Source: an uncultured Chloroflexota bacterium (GTDB lineage Bacteria > Chloroflexota > Anaerolineae > Anaerolineales > Anaerolineaceae). From it: 15,024 nucleotides of DNA. A program made the translations under genes and the position numbers. This document shows positions 1 to 6,545 of this stretch, in pieces (positions within the stretch are counted from its first letter, which is position 1; each line of letters begins with the position of its first letter). The notes under the pieces are model-generated. The model worked only from the letters and a program-made list of their open reading frames with translations, was not told the origin of the DNA and did not search any database. The stretch covers positions 1 through 15,024 of the forward strand of contig CADBKS010000053.1 in NCBI GenBank assembly GCA_902795255.1. Direction: 5' to 3'.

Positions 1-80
1 AACGCTTCTGTTATGCGGGGGATGACCGCAATATCACCCACCGTTATCTGAACGGAAAAGAGCTGAATTTCAGCAGCTGA
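1..80 (+). CDS. C-terminal end of an unidentified protein (partial)
   Basis: An open frame runs in from the left edge (codons begin at position 3) and stops at TGA 78-80. The visible tail is about 25 residues and ends NGKELNFSS. It is too short to assign to a family. The next gene starts 61 bases downstream behind its own TATAAT box, so this gene may or may not belong to the same envelope cluster. Confidence 0.55.
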   Translation, partial: RFCYAGDDRNITHRYLNGKELNFSS

Positions 81-102
81 TGAACGGAGCGGAAGATTCG
101 TT

Positions 103-108
103 TATAAT
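103..108 (+). promoter_or_regulatory. Putative -10 box before the envelope cluster
   Basis: A perfect TATAAT lies 33 bases upstream of the glycosyltransferase start, in the 61-base gap after the preceding stop codon. No good -35 hexamer is seen at 16-18 bases upstream, so this rests on the -10 match and its position only. Confidence 0.4.
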
Positions 109-141
109 TAGCGCAGATTTTATTGAAACAGGACCGAGTAT

Positions 142-1032
142 ATGGCGATACCGGAACTGACCCTTGTGGTCCCCGCCTATAATGAAGAAGAATCGCTCCG
201 GCAGTTTTTGCCGGAGCTGCTGGCTTTCTGTGAAGAGCAGCAGGCACAGCTGGTCGTCGTTAATGACTGCTCGAAGGACCGTACCGGCGCCATGCTGGAT
301 GAAGCAGCGGCGTCTCATGATTTCATGCGGGAGTGCCACCATAAGGTCAACCGCGGTTACGGCGGTGCGCTCATCAGCGGAATGCAGATGGTGGAAACAC
401 GGTTTGCCGTGACGCTTGATGCCGACGGGCAGCATCAGCTTTCCGATGTTCTGAAGCTTGCGGAAGAACAGCGCCGGACAAACGCCGACCTGGTGGTCGG
501 TACCCGCGCCGGTGACTCCGGCGGCGGCAGCGGCCTGTACCGCGCTGCGGGGAAAAAACTGATCCGTTTTATTGCCGGGCGCCTGGTGGATAAGCTGCCG
601 GTCAGTGATCTGAACAGCGGGATGAAACTGTATGACGCGGATCTGGCGAAACGGTATCTGAAGCTGTGCCCGGACGGGATGGCTTTTTCGGAAGTTCTGA
701 CGCTGATCTTTGTGCAGCAGAAGCATTTTGTCGCCGAAGCCCCCATCACGGTGGTCCCGCGTCTGAGCGGGAAAAGCACGATCAGCACCATAACGGCCCT
801 GGATACGATGCTGCAGATCATCAATATTGTGATGGTTTTCAATCCGATGCGGATCTTTCTGCCGGTGGGCGGAGTCATGATCGCATTCGGGGTCCTCTGG
901 GCGATCCCGTTCCTGATCCGCGGGTCCGGGCTGAGTTCGGTTTCCATGATGGCGATGACTGCCGGTCTGCTGCTGATCATGATGGGCCTGCTTGCGGAGC
1001 AGCTGGCACAGATCCGAAAGAAGGATCTATGA
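142..1032 (+). CDS. GT2 family glycosyltransferase, DPM1/polyprenyl-phosphate type, membrane anchored
   Basis: 296 residues. The N-terminal GT-A fold has the family-2 opening VVPAYNEEES at about 9-18, a VVVNDCSKDRT segment at 38-48 and the metal/nucleotide-sugar motif DADGQH at 93-98. Two hydrophobic segments at about 236-259 and 266-288 anchor the C-terminus in the membrane. This layout is that of dolichyl/polyprenyl-phosphate glycosyltransferases, which move a sugar from a nucleotide donor to undecaprenyl phosphate on the cytoplasmic face. The exact sugar cannot be read from sequence. A GtrA-like protein follows one gene later; in GtrA/GtrB-type systems such a protein flips the lipid-linked sugar, which supports the assignment. 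The stop codon overlaps the next start (ATGA at 1029-1032), which points to translational coupling. The ribosome binding site (GGACCGAG) is weak. Confidence 0.88.
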   Translation: MAIPELTLVVPAYNEEESLRQFLPELLAFCEEQQAQLVVVNDCSKDRTGAMLDEAAASHDFMRECHHKVNRGYGGALISGMQMVETRFAVTLDADGQHQLSDVLKLAEEQRRTNADLVVGTRAGDSGGGSGLYRAAGKKLIRFIAGRLVDKLPVSDLNSGMKLYDADLAKRYLKLCPDGMAFSEVLTLIFVQQKHFVAEAPITVVPRLSGKSTISTITALDTMLQIINIVMVFNPMRIFLPVGGVMIAFGVLWAIPFLIRGSGLSSVSMMAMTAGLLLIMMGLLAEQLAQIRKKDL

Positions 1033-1388
1033 ATCAGAACAGCAGCAGCGATCGAAAATTCAGACCGCTTTTCTGGATCCCGGTCATCTGGAACGGCTTT
1101 ACCCTGCTGGTGGGGCTGATCGTCGGACTGACCTTTCTGTGGGGCAGTTTTCAGCCGGCGGACGCACAGGTGGCGCTGCCGGATATTCTTCTCTCCTGCT
1201 TCACGCTTTTTGATTTTCTGCTGATCATCAGCCCGCTGACACTGATCGTCATGGTACTGCTTTCGGTGTTTAACGTGATCAGGGAGAGCTCAAAGATGCG
1301 GCGTTTCCTTCCGCTGACCCTCAGTGCGGTCACACAGGGAGCGATGACGGCGCTTTTCCTGACAAGCATCACCCGGCCGGTCCCGTGA
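1029..1388 (+). CDS. Small polytopic membrane protein of unknown function
   Basis: 119 residues starting at the ATG that overlaps the stop of the glycosyltransferase. Hydrophobic segments lie at about 14-38, 52-81 and 94-113, so three transmembrane helices are likely. I do not recognise a family. Its position between the GT2 enzyme and the GtrA-like protein, with overlap on the left and only 8 bases on the right, suggests it acts with them in the membrane, for instance as an accessory subunit of the lipid-sugar system. That role is inference from position only. Confidence 0.7.
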   Translation: MNQNSSSDRKFRPLFWIPVIWNGFTLLVGLIVGLTFLWGSFQPADAQVALPDILLSCFTLFDFLLIISPLTLIVMVLLSVFNVIRESSKMRRFLPLTLSAVTQGAMTALFLTSITRPVP

Positions 1389-1396
1389 TTTGACGG

Positions 1397-1804
1397 ATGA
1401 AAAATACGATCATTTCCTATCTGAAATATTCTGCGGCCGGACTGATCGCGTCCGGTGCGGATAACCTTACCTATTTTCTTGTGAACCGCGCCGGCGTTTC
1501 CGATGTTTACGCCCTGATCGCAGCTCGAATCGTTTCTCTGATCGTGAACTTTATTCTGCTGCGGTTTGCCGTATTTCAGCAGGGAAAGCGCAGGGATTCG
1601 TTCCCGCGTTATATTCTTCTCGTAATTTTCTCAACCGTGATCGTCTATTTTCTCATGAAACTCCTGAAACCGCTGATCCCGGTCAATCCGACCTTTATCA
1701 AAATGGGCGTGGAGTTCGCGATGAATTTCTTCAATTATGCCGCCGCACGGTTTTTTGTGTTTGATGATAAGAAAAAGTCCGGGAATGTCTCCAATGAAGC
1801 GTGA
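1397..1804 (+). CDS. GtrA-like membrane protein (putative lipid-linked sugar flippase)
   Basis: 135 residues, the usual size for GtrA. Four hydrophobic segments (about 8-28, 38-60, 71-92 and 100-121) and family-like features are visible: an N-terminal FLKYSxxG-type start (here SYLKYSAAGL), NF in the second helix followed by a charged FQQGKRR loop, and a final helix ending NYAAARFFVF. GtrA proteins are thought to move undecaprenyl-phosphate-linked sugars across the membrane in O-antigen or wall glycosylation. It lies two genes after a polyprenyl-phosphate-type glycosyltransferase, which matches the known gtrA-gtrB pairing. Its 3' end overlaps the sortase start by 11 bases. The ribosome binding site is poor (GACGG directly before ATG), so translation may depend on the upstream genes. 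Confidence 0.82.
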   Translation: MKNTIISYLKYSAAGLIASGADNLTYFLVNRAGVSDVYALIAARIVSLIVNFILLRFAVFQQGKRRDSFPRYILLVIFSTVIVYFLMKLLKPLIPVNPTFIKMGVEFAMNFFNYAAARFFVFDDKKKSGNVSNEA

Positions 1805-2672
1805 ACAGCTGTCCGATGATGAACTGCGTGAACTGCTGATGGCCCGGAAGATCCGCAGCCGGGAGGCCCGGGTGGCCGCGTACCGTGCTGCCGGCAGAAT
1901 CGTGGATCCGGATAACGCGCCGATCCATGAGGATCTCGTTTATGATCCGGAAACCAGACGGGTCGAACGTGCGGGCGGCGGACGGACGATCCGGAAGATC
2001 GATATCATCCTGCTGGTGATCGAGATCGCCGCGGTGATCGGGGTGGTCATCCTGATCGGCAGAGGATCTTCGATCATCCGCAGTCTGAATGATGAGGCCT
2101 CCCGTGCTTTTGCCATGCCGACCGTGACGCCGACTCCGCTGATTCAGGCGGTCGTGCTCCCTGGCGGCCATACCGCGCCGGATGCGGTGGGGAACGCGTC
2201 ATTTAATGAAAATGAGATCCCGGAACATCTCCGCGGGCTGGTCAGTGTCCAGGCGACGGCAGTGATTCCGGTGGACAGCGATGCCGGAAGGATCATTCGT
2301 ATCGGGATCCCCGCGATCAATGTGGACGCGCCGGTCGTTCAGGGGGATGACTGGGAAGCACTGAAGACCGGTGTCGGGCTGAATGCTTCATCCGCCGCGC
2401 CGGGAAAGGCCGGAAATGTGATCCTTTCCGGGCATAATGATATTTTCGGCCAGGTATTTCGTGAGCTGGACCGTCTGGCTCCGGGGGATGAAATCATGCT
2501 CCTGACTGAAAAAAACGCGTATACTTATATCGTTACGGGAACACAGATCGTTCAGCCTTCCCAGGTGGAAGTGATGCGGCAGACTGCCGAAAGTACGCTG
2601 ACACTGATCTCCTGTTACCCTTATCTTGTAGATACACAGCGGATCGTTGTGAGCGCAAGTCTCCGGCAATGA
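1794..2672 (+). CDS. Sortase, class D-like, with long cytoplasmic N-terminus
   Basis: 292 residues from ATG 1794; GGGA at 1781-1784 is a fair ribosome binding site. A charged cytoplasmic region (1-68) is followed by a membrane anchor (about 69-89), a Pro/Thr-rich linker (MPTVTPTPL, about 108-116) and the sortase domain (about 165-292). The catalytic triad is visible: His214 in LSGHND, Cys274 in TLTLISCYP and Arg283 in DTQRIVV. Sortases cleave a C-terminal sorting motif and attach surface proteins to peptidoglycan or to pilin subunits. The TLxxC pattern and short domain fit class D or E better than class A. No LPXTG-type substrate is encoded in this window, so its target lies elsewhere. An alternative in-frame ATG is at 1785. 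The 68-residue charged cytoplasmic region is longer than usual for this class. Confidence 0.9.
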   Translation: MKREQLSDDELRELLMARKIRSREARVAAYRAAGRIVDPDNAPIHEDLVYDPETRRVERAGGGRTIRKIDIILLVIEIAAVIGVVILIGRGSSIIRSLNDEASRAFAMPTVTPTPLIQAVVLPGGHTAPDAVGNASFNENEIPEHLRGLVSVQATAVIPVDSDAGRIIRIGIPAINVDAPVVQGDDWEALKTGVGLNASSAAPGKAGNVILSGHNDIFGQVFRELDRLAPGDEIMLLTEKNAYTYIVTGTQIVQPSQVEVMRQTAESTLTLISCYPYLVDTQRIVVSASLRQ

Positions 2673-2696
2673 TCTGCTGTCCGGAGGAATATTTTA

Positions 2697-2885
2697 ATGG
2701 CAAAACAGCAAAAACGGGCCGTAAATACGGCTGCACAATCCGATGATCTCCCTGTAGTAAAACGGCAGAGCGGTTCGGCCGCTTTCGACCCGGATTACAC
2801 GTATGTGGCTGAAAATCTGAAAAAGATCGGCATTCTGGCAGTCTGTTTTATCGCGGTCCTGGTCGTTCTTTCCTTTGTTCTCTGA
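2697..2885 (+). CDS. Small single-pass membrane protein
   Basis: 62 residues behind a good ribosome binding site (GGAGGA at 2683-2688, 8 bases from ATG). The N-terminal 44 residues are polar and basic. The C-terminal 17 (ILAVCFIAVLVVLSFVL) form one hydrophobic helix that runs to the last residue, so it is probably tail-anchored with the polar part in the cytoplasm. I recognise no family. It lies 24 bases after the sortase stop, within the same run of genes, so it may assist the sortase or the next protein. Its strong Shine-Dalgarno sequence and clean start argue that it is real despite its size. Confidence 0.65.
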   Translation: MAKQQKRAVNTAAQSDDLPVVKRQSGSAAFDPDYTYVAENLKKIGILAVCFIAVLVVLSFVL

Positions 2886-2924
2886 TAAAACTCCGCCCGG
2901 TCGGGCAGAATCTCGGTTTTTCTC

Positions 2925-4040
2925 ATGACACGCTGGTTTATTCCGAATCCCGCATCTGTTTCACCCGGGGTGCTGGCTGCTCAGGTCACGCCGCCCGGTG
3001 TGGGGACGCTGCTGCAGCCTTCTGTGGTGTCGGAGCGGCTCAGGGAATATTTTTTCCCGTCATTTCAGCCGCCGGTCTTTTTCAGCTGCACGCGGGAAGG
3101 CCTGCTGCAGATGGCGGTCGAATGGTTTTCGGACCGGAAGATCATCATGATCGTCAACGGACCGATGTCGCAGGAATGGTATGATATTTCGGACGACTGC
3201 CGCGGGGACACCGAGATTTTTGATGCCGGTTACGGCACGGAAGTCGATGCGGATGCGTTTCGTCTGGCACTTCAGAAGGAAAAGTTCGACCTGCTGATGT
3301 TTGTGGAAACGGACGTCTATACGGCTTCCCGTTCCGATCCGGAACCTTTCTGTGCGGTATTCCGTGAACAGTGTCCGGACGGACTGATTGCAGCCGATAT
3401 CAGCGGATCTGTATTCACCGGAATGGACGCCGGCACTTCGCGCTGCGCCGATATCTGCTTCTGCGCCTCCGAAATTGCGCTGGGGCTGCCACCCGGACTC
3501 GGGATCGCTGTTCTCAATGAGCGCGCGCATACCCGTTTGCTGGCGCATAATCTGATGAACGGCCGTTATTTTAACTATTCCCGTCAGACCGTGAGCCGAA
3601 GTCCTTCTGCGGCGGACGCCCCGGTTTATACACTGCTGAATGCCCTGAATGAACAGATCGATGAGATCCTGACAGAAGGAATGGATGAACGGACAAAGCG
3701 GATGTTTGAAGTCCGCGGCCTCGTCTGGCAGTGGATCGCTGCGCGCGGTTTTACGGTCCTTTCATCCGCGGAAACAGCGGCCATGAACTGTACCGCCATA
3801 GAGCTTCCCGCGGATATCAGTGCGCAGGAAATGAGTGACTTCGCGGCACGTTACGGTGTGTTTGTGATGACGGGTGTCGGACTGATGCCGAAAAATTCCC
3901 TGATCCTTTATCACGGGAATGATGCACGTCCCGAGGATGCGGCCGCACTTGTGAAAACACTGGACCGTTTCCTCGCGGACTATGATACAAGAAGACGGCA
4001 TGCGCCCAGAGCGCAGAAGCCGCAGGAGCAAAAAGTTTGA
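2925..4040 (+). CDS. Class V aminotransferase-fold protein lacking the PLP lysine (probable pseudoenzyme)
   Basis: 371 residues. The chain follows the alanine-glyoxylate/serine-glyoxylate aminotransferase fold: opening FIPNPASVSPGVLAAQ (like the family's PGPTxVSPxVL), a degenerate SGT region SCTREG at about 54-59, the cofactor-ring Asp in AADIS (Asp158), and the stretch around 180-194 that aligns with the PLP-lysine loop SQKAL-PPGL. There the sequence is SEIALGLPPGL, so Ile184 (codon ATT 3474-3476) stands where the Schiff-base lysine should be. The usual C-terminal RxGHMG region reads LILYHGND, so the substrate-carboxylate arginine also appears lost. By family knowledge the protein should not be an active transaminase; a binding, scaffold or regulatory role is inferred. 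The frame is intact over full length, so it is not a decayed gene. No clear Shine-Dalgarno precedes the ATG. The next gene starts inside its stop codon. Confidence 0.75.
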   Translation: MTRWFIPNPASVSPGVLAAQVTPPGVGTLLQPSVVSERLREYFFPSFQPPVFFSCTREGLLQMAVEWFSDRKIIMIVNGPMSQEWYDISDDCRGDTEIFDAGYGTEVDADAFRLALQKEKFDLLMFVETDVYTASRSDPEPFCAVFREQCPDGLIAADISGSVFTGMDAGTSRCADICFCASEIALGLPPGLGIAVLNERAHTRLLAHNLMNGRYFNYSRQTVSRSPSAADAPVYTLLNALNEQIDEILTEGMDERTKRMFEVRGLVWQWIAARGFTVLSSAETAAMNCTAIELPADISAQEMSDFAARYGVFVMTGVGLMPKNSLILYHGNDARPEDAAALVKTLDRFLADYDTRRRHAPRAQKPQEQKV

Positions 4041-4474
4041 ACCTTCCGCAGCAAAATAAAAAGCAGGAGAGCCTTACACTGGTCATTATGGTGCTGCTTC
4101 TTGCAGTTGTCCTGCTCGTATCCAAATTTGTTCTCGGGATCAATTTCAGCCTGATGGAACACGGAAGCTATGTCGCGTTCGGTTATCATGAGATCCGCGG
4201 CGGCGAGATCTGGGCAATGTCTTTCGACTCCTTCTCGGGAGAGATATCTTCCGTCTGTGAGTTTCCGGAAGACTCGCTTCACCGGCTGCTGATCCATTCC
4301 GGGACAGGAAATTCCAAACTGACGATGGAACTGCGTTACGGGGATGAAAAAGACAGCTATGAACTGGACGGCCGGATGCTGGATCTGACGCTGCCGGAAG
4401 AGGCGGAGTCCTTTACCATTACGGTGAAAGGCTCCGAAGCCGTCAGCGGCTATTTCAGCGCGGTTTGGGAATGA
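4037..4474 (+). CDS. Membrane-anchored extracytoplasmic protein, unknown function
   Basis: 145 residues from a TTG start that overlaps the TGA stop of the preceding gene (TTTGA). AGGAG at 4023-4027, 9 bases upstream, supports this start. A hydrophobic segment at about 13-34 acts as signal anchor. The remaining 110 residues are polar and beta-strand-like, with Gly, Glu and aromatic residues, and would face outside. No catalytic motif or family is recognised. The stop-start overlap with the lysine-less aminotransferase-like protein means the two are translated together and may interact across the membrane. It appears to be the last gene of the envelope cluster: a new promoter-like element follows at 4490-4498. 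No terminator hairpin is seen directly after it. Confidence 0.7.
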   Translation: MNLPQQNKKQESLTLVIMVLLLAVVLLVSKFVLGINFSLMEHGSYVAFGYHEIRGGEIWAMSFDSFSGEISSVCEFPEDSLHRLLIHSGTGNSKLTMELRYGDEKDSYELDGRMLDLTLPEEAESFTITVKGSEAVSGYFSAVWE

Positions 4475-4489
4475 AAAAAAGCTGATTGA

Positions 4490-4498
4490 TGTTACAAT
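4490..4498 (+). promoter_or_regulatory. Putative extended -10 promoter (TGTTACAAT)
   Basis: TG-T-TACAAT matches the extended -10 form and lies 35 bases before the ATG at 4534, just after the stop of the preceding gene. No convincing -35 hexamer is seen, which is usual for extended -10 promoters. Confidence 0.45.
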
Positions 4499-4533
4499 AG
4501 AAGTGGAACATACAGCAGAGAAAAGAGGTACGC

Positions 4534-4821
4534 ATGTGGTTTTTCAGTAAGCCTTTTCCCAGACAGTACAACGATGAAATGAACCGTTATATCGATGAGC
4601 TGATCTCGATCGGACAGAAGGAAGATTATCTTTCCGAACGTCCCGGCGGACAATTCGACAGGGATTGCCGTCATATCCGCACCAGGGAGATCGGTACGCG
4701 CATCTATGAGATCGGCGGGGCGGAATCGATGGAATGGATGATCAAAAAGATCAGCAAAAAGATCGGTAAAGATCTGACCGCCCATCTGGAAGCATGCTGG
4801 TTTCGGATCGGCAACTTCTGA
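4534..4821 (+). CDS. Small conserved soluble protein, unknown function
   Basis: 95 residues with AGAGG ahead of the ATG. The protein is charged, has no signal or membrane segment, and contains the pattern CRHIRTREIGTRIYEIGG at about 46-63 followed by LTAHLEACWFRIGNF at the end. From memory, short proteins in many Firmicutes share this REIG...GG...M...LE..W..IG layout, but I cannot name a function. It appears to be a single-gene transcript: an extended -10 element lies before it and a strong hairpin terminator 28 bases after it. Confidence 0.7.
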   Translation: MWFFSKPFPRQYNDEMNRYIDELISIGQKEDYLSERPGGQFDRDCRHIRTREIGTRIYEIGGAESMEWMIKKISKKIGKDLTAHLEACWFRIGNF

Positions 4822-4848
4822 GCGTATATGCCGGATCAGAAGGACAGG

Positions 4849-4872
4849 ACTGCGGGATTCCCCGCAGTTTTT
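4849..4872 (+). terminator. Rho-independent terminator
   Basis: The perfect 8-bp stem ACTGCGGG/CCCGCAGT has the loop ATTC and is followed directly by a T run. It ends the transcript of the 95-residue protein gene. Confidence 0.88.
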
Positions 4873-4918
4873 GTTTTAATTCCCCATTGCCGGGATATTT
4901 TGCCGCAGCTCATCATTT

Positions 4919-4947
4919 TTGCGCAGTGTATCCGAATTTGGTATAAT
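4919..4947 (+). promoter_or_regulatory. Promoter of the tetR-family gene
   Basis: TTGCGC (4919-4924) and a perfect TATAAT (4942-4947) are separated by 17 bases and lie 26 bases before the ATG at 4974. The TATAAT box overlaps the start of the 17-bp motif that recurs before degV, so a protein bound there would block this promoter. Confidence 0.65.
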
Positions 4948-4962
4948 TCTCCTAATCAGGAG
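4945..4962 (+). promoter_or_regulatory. Candidate operator, copy 1 (before tetR)
   Basis: AATTCTCCTAATCAGGA matches 15 of 17 positions with AATTCTCCGAATTAGGA at 5571-5587. The core CTCCT-AATC-AGGAG (4949-4962) is an inverted repeat. It overlaps the last bases of the -10 box and the gene's Shine-Dalgarno AGGAG. An ATCCGAA element lies 8 bases upstream here and directly adjacent in copy 2. TetR regulators usually bind such partial palindromes at their own promoter. Autoregulation is inference. Confidence 0.45.
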
Positions 4963-4973
4963 TTAATGAAACG

Positions 4974-5585
4974 ATGGCAGCCTATACGGAACGGATCATT
5001 ATGGAAACCTTTCAGCAGATGCTGGAAGAAATGCCGTTTTACAAAATCTCGGTTTCGGCGCTTGTAAAACGCTGCGGGATCAGTCCCAATACCTTTTATT
5101 ACCATTATGAGGATATATATGATCTGCTCGAAACCTGGGTCGGGAAATGGCTGAGCCAGTTCACACCGAAAGATGACTGGCGGGACAGCGCCAAGGCTTT
5201 TCTGAGAGAATGCCAGGCCCATGATAAACTGGTGGACCATCTGCTGAACTATCTTTCCCGCGAACAGATCGAACAGGCGCTTTTCCCCGCGGAAGAGGAT
5301 GACCTTGACCTGTTTTATTCCTTCGCGAAAAGTGCGGCCGGGGGCCGGGATATCCCGGAGGAAAAGCTGCGGAGTATTGCTGATTTCTGCCGTTACGCCT
5401 CCATCGGTTTTTTCCTCCGTACGGTATGGAATCACCTTCGCTATGATGTCGATCAGGTCGTGGATGATCTGGACCGTTACATCCGCTGCTTTGTCCATGC
5501 CGCGCTGAATGATGGATCGATCGTCAGGAATGGCGGAATGCAGTCTGCGGAAAATTGCGCAAAATCCGAAAATTCTCCGAATTAG
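4974..5585 (+). CDS. TetR/AcrR family transcriptional regulator, DhaS-like
   Basis: 203 residues. The N-terminal helix-turn-helix spans about 8-52 (TFQQMLEEMPFYKISVSALV, then RCGISPNTFYYHYEDIYDLL). This wording closely follows DhaS-type TetR proteins, where the recognition helix reads NxxTFYYHFxDxYDLL. The remaining 150 residues are helical and form the ligand/dimer domain. DhaS itself is a TetR-like activator of dihydroxyacetone kinase genes. The DegV partner kinase FakA is related to dihydroxyacetone kinase, and a degV gene follows directly, so control of a fatty-acid-kinase function is a reasonable inference. The ATG at 4974 has AGGAG 11 bases upstream. The final codons contain the second copy of the putative operator. 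Confidence 0.87.
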   Translation: MAAYTERIIMETFQQMLEEMPFYKISVSALVKRCGISPNTFYYHYEDIYDLLETWVGKWLSQFTPKDDWRDSAKAFLRECQAHDKLVDHLLNYLSREQIEQALFPAEEDDLDLFYSFAKSAAGGRDIPEEKLRSIADFCRYASIGFFLRTVWNHLRYDVDQVVDDLDRYIRCFVHAALNDGSIVRNGGMQSAENCAKSENSPN

Positions 5586-5587
5586 GA
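5571..5587 (+). promoter_or_regulatory. Candidate operator, copy 2 (before degV)
   Basis: AATTCTCCGAATTAGGA is the near-duplicate of the motif at 4945. It overlaps the last codons of tetR and lies 20 bases before the degV -35 element. Upstream binding at this distance could activate or repress degV. See copy 1 for the comparison. Confidence 0.4.
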
Positions 5588-5607
5588 TAGTTTTTGATTT
5601 TTACCAG

Positions 5608-5635
5608 ATGACAAATTTTCTGAAATCCGTATGAT
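5608..5635 (+). promoter_or_regulatory. Putative promoter of degV
   Basis: ATGACA (5608-5613) and TATGAT (5630-5635) are separated by 16 bases. Each differs from consensus by one base. It lies about 40 bases upstream of the degV start codon. Confidence 0.55.
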
Positions 5636-5674
5636 ATATAGTGAAAAAACGGACGAATTGGAAGAGGTGCAGCT

Positions 5675-6523
5675 TTGCCGGTAAAAATCATTTCAGACAG
5701 TACATGTGATCTGTCAGAGGATCTTCTGCAAAAATATGAGATCGCCCTGTCTCCGCTGACCGTCACACTCGGCGGCCGCAGCGGACATGACGGTGTCGAT
5801 ATCACACCGGATGATATATATGTGTATGTCGAACGGACCGGAGAACTTTCTCAGACGAGCGCGGTCAGCGTCGGGGAATATGAGGAAATATTCGGGCACT
5901 GGCGGGGTCTGGGCTTTGAAATCGTCCACTTCTGCATCAGTGCGAAGCTGTCCGTCTCTTATCAGAATGCCTGCCTTGCTGCGGAAGAAGTCGGCGGTGT
6001 GACGGTTATCGATTCCGCGAACCTTTCGACCGGGCAGGGGCTTGTTGTGCTGAACGCGGCGGAAATGGCAATGGCCGGTGCTTCCGCTGAGCAGATCGTG
6101 CGGGCGTCTGAAGACCTGATCCCGCGTGTTGAGGCAAGTTTTGTCGCGGACAGCATCGAATATCTCCGCAAGGGCGGGCGCTGTTCTGCACTTTCCGCCT
6201 GGGGTGCCAACCTGTTCCATATCAAACCCTGCATTGAAGTTGCTGACGGAGGAATGCATCCCGGGAAAAAATATCACGGGAAGCTCAGCCATGTGATCCG
6301 TGCTTATGCGGAAGACCGGCTGAAAAACCGGCAGGATATCGATACGCGCCGGATCTTTATTACGCATACCCGGTGTGACGAAGAGACCGTGGAACAGGTC
6401 CGCGGTCTGATCCGTGAATACTGTCCCGACGTGACGGAGATTCTGGAGACGACAGCGGGGGCTACGATCACCACCCACTGCGGCCCGGGTACACTCGGAG
6501 TTCTCTTTATACGAAAAAGCTGA
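5675..6523 (+). CDS. DegV family fatty-acid-binding protein (FakB-type)
   Basis: 282 residues, normal for the family. The start is a TTG at 5675 with a GAGGTG ribosome binding site about 7 bases upstream, and it puts the conserved KIISDSTCDL at residues 4-13. Other DegV landmarks are TSAVS (61-65, the usual TSxPS), ISAKLSVSYQNA (88-99, the ligand-contact serine region), the YLRKGGR motif (163-169), HIKP (182-185) and HCGPGTLGV (268-276). DegV/FakB proteins hold a fatty acid while FakA phosphorylates it for use in phospholipid synthesis. No FakA is encoded in this window. A DhaS-like TetR gene lies directly upstream and shares a promoter motif, so co-regulation with lipid supply is inferred. 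The gene ends in a strong hairpin terminator that includes its stop codon. Confidence 0.93.
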   Translation: MPVKIISDSTCDLSEDLLQKYEIALSPLTVTLGGRSGHDGVDITPDDIYVYVERTGELSQTSAVSVGEYEEIFGHWRGLGFEIVHFCISAKLSVSYQNACLAAEEVGGVTVIDSANLSTGQGLVVLNAAEMAMAGASAEQIVRASEDLIPRVEASFVADSIEYLRKGGRCSALSAWGANLFHIKPCIEVADGGMHPGKKYHGKLSHVIRAYAEDRLKNRQDIDTRRIFITHTRCDEETVEQVRGLIREYCPDVTEILETTAGATITTHCGPGTLGVLFIRKS

Positions 6524-6544
6524 CGCCCGGCGTCAGCTTTTTCG
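6512..6544. terminator. Bidirectional terminator between degV and the convergent gene
   Basis: A 15-bp perfect inverted repeat (AAAAAGCTGACGC/GCGTCAGCTTTTT plus CG/CG at the ends) with a 3-base loop. A run on the left and T run on the right make it work on both strands. It serves convergent genes ending at 6523 and 6546. Confidence 0.93.
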
Positions 6545-6545
6545 T

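Noticed and set aside
2895..2906. Small hairpin GCCC-GGTC-GGGC after the 62-residue protein gene, with a T run 10 bases later
   Set aside because: The stem is only 4 bp and the T run is not adjacent, so a terminator is not supported; it might weakly attenuate at most.
4828..5067. Plus-strand frame of 79 codons across the terminator and into tetR
   Set aside because: It crosses a strong terminator and the tetR promoter and has no domain; it is an overlap shadow.
5714..6478. Long minus-strand frame opposite degV
   Set aside because: degV matches its family over its full length in the other frame; this is a composition-driven shadow.
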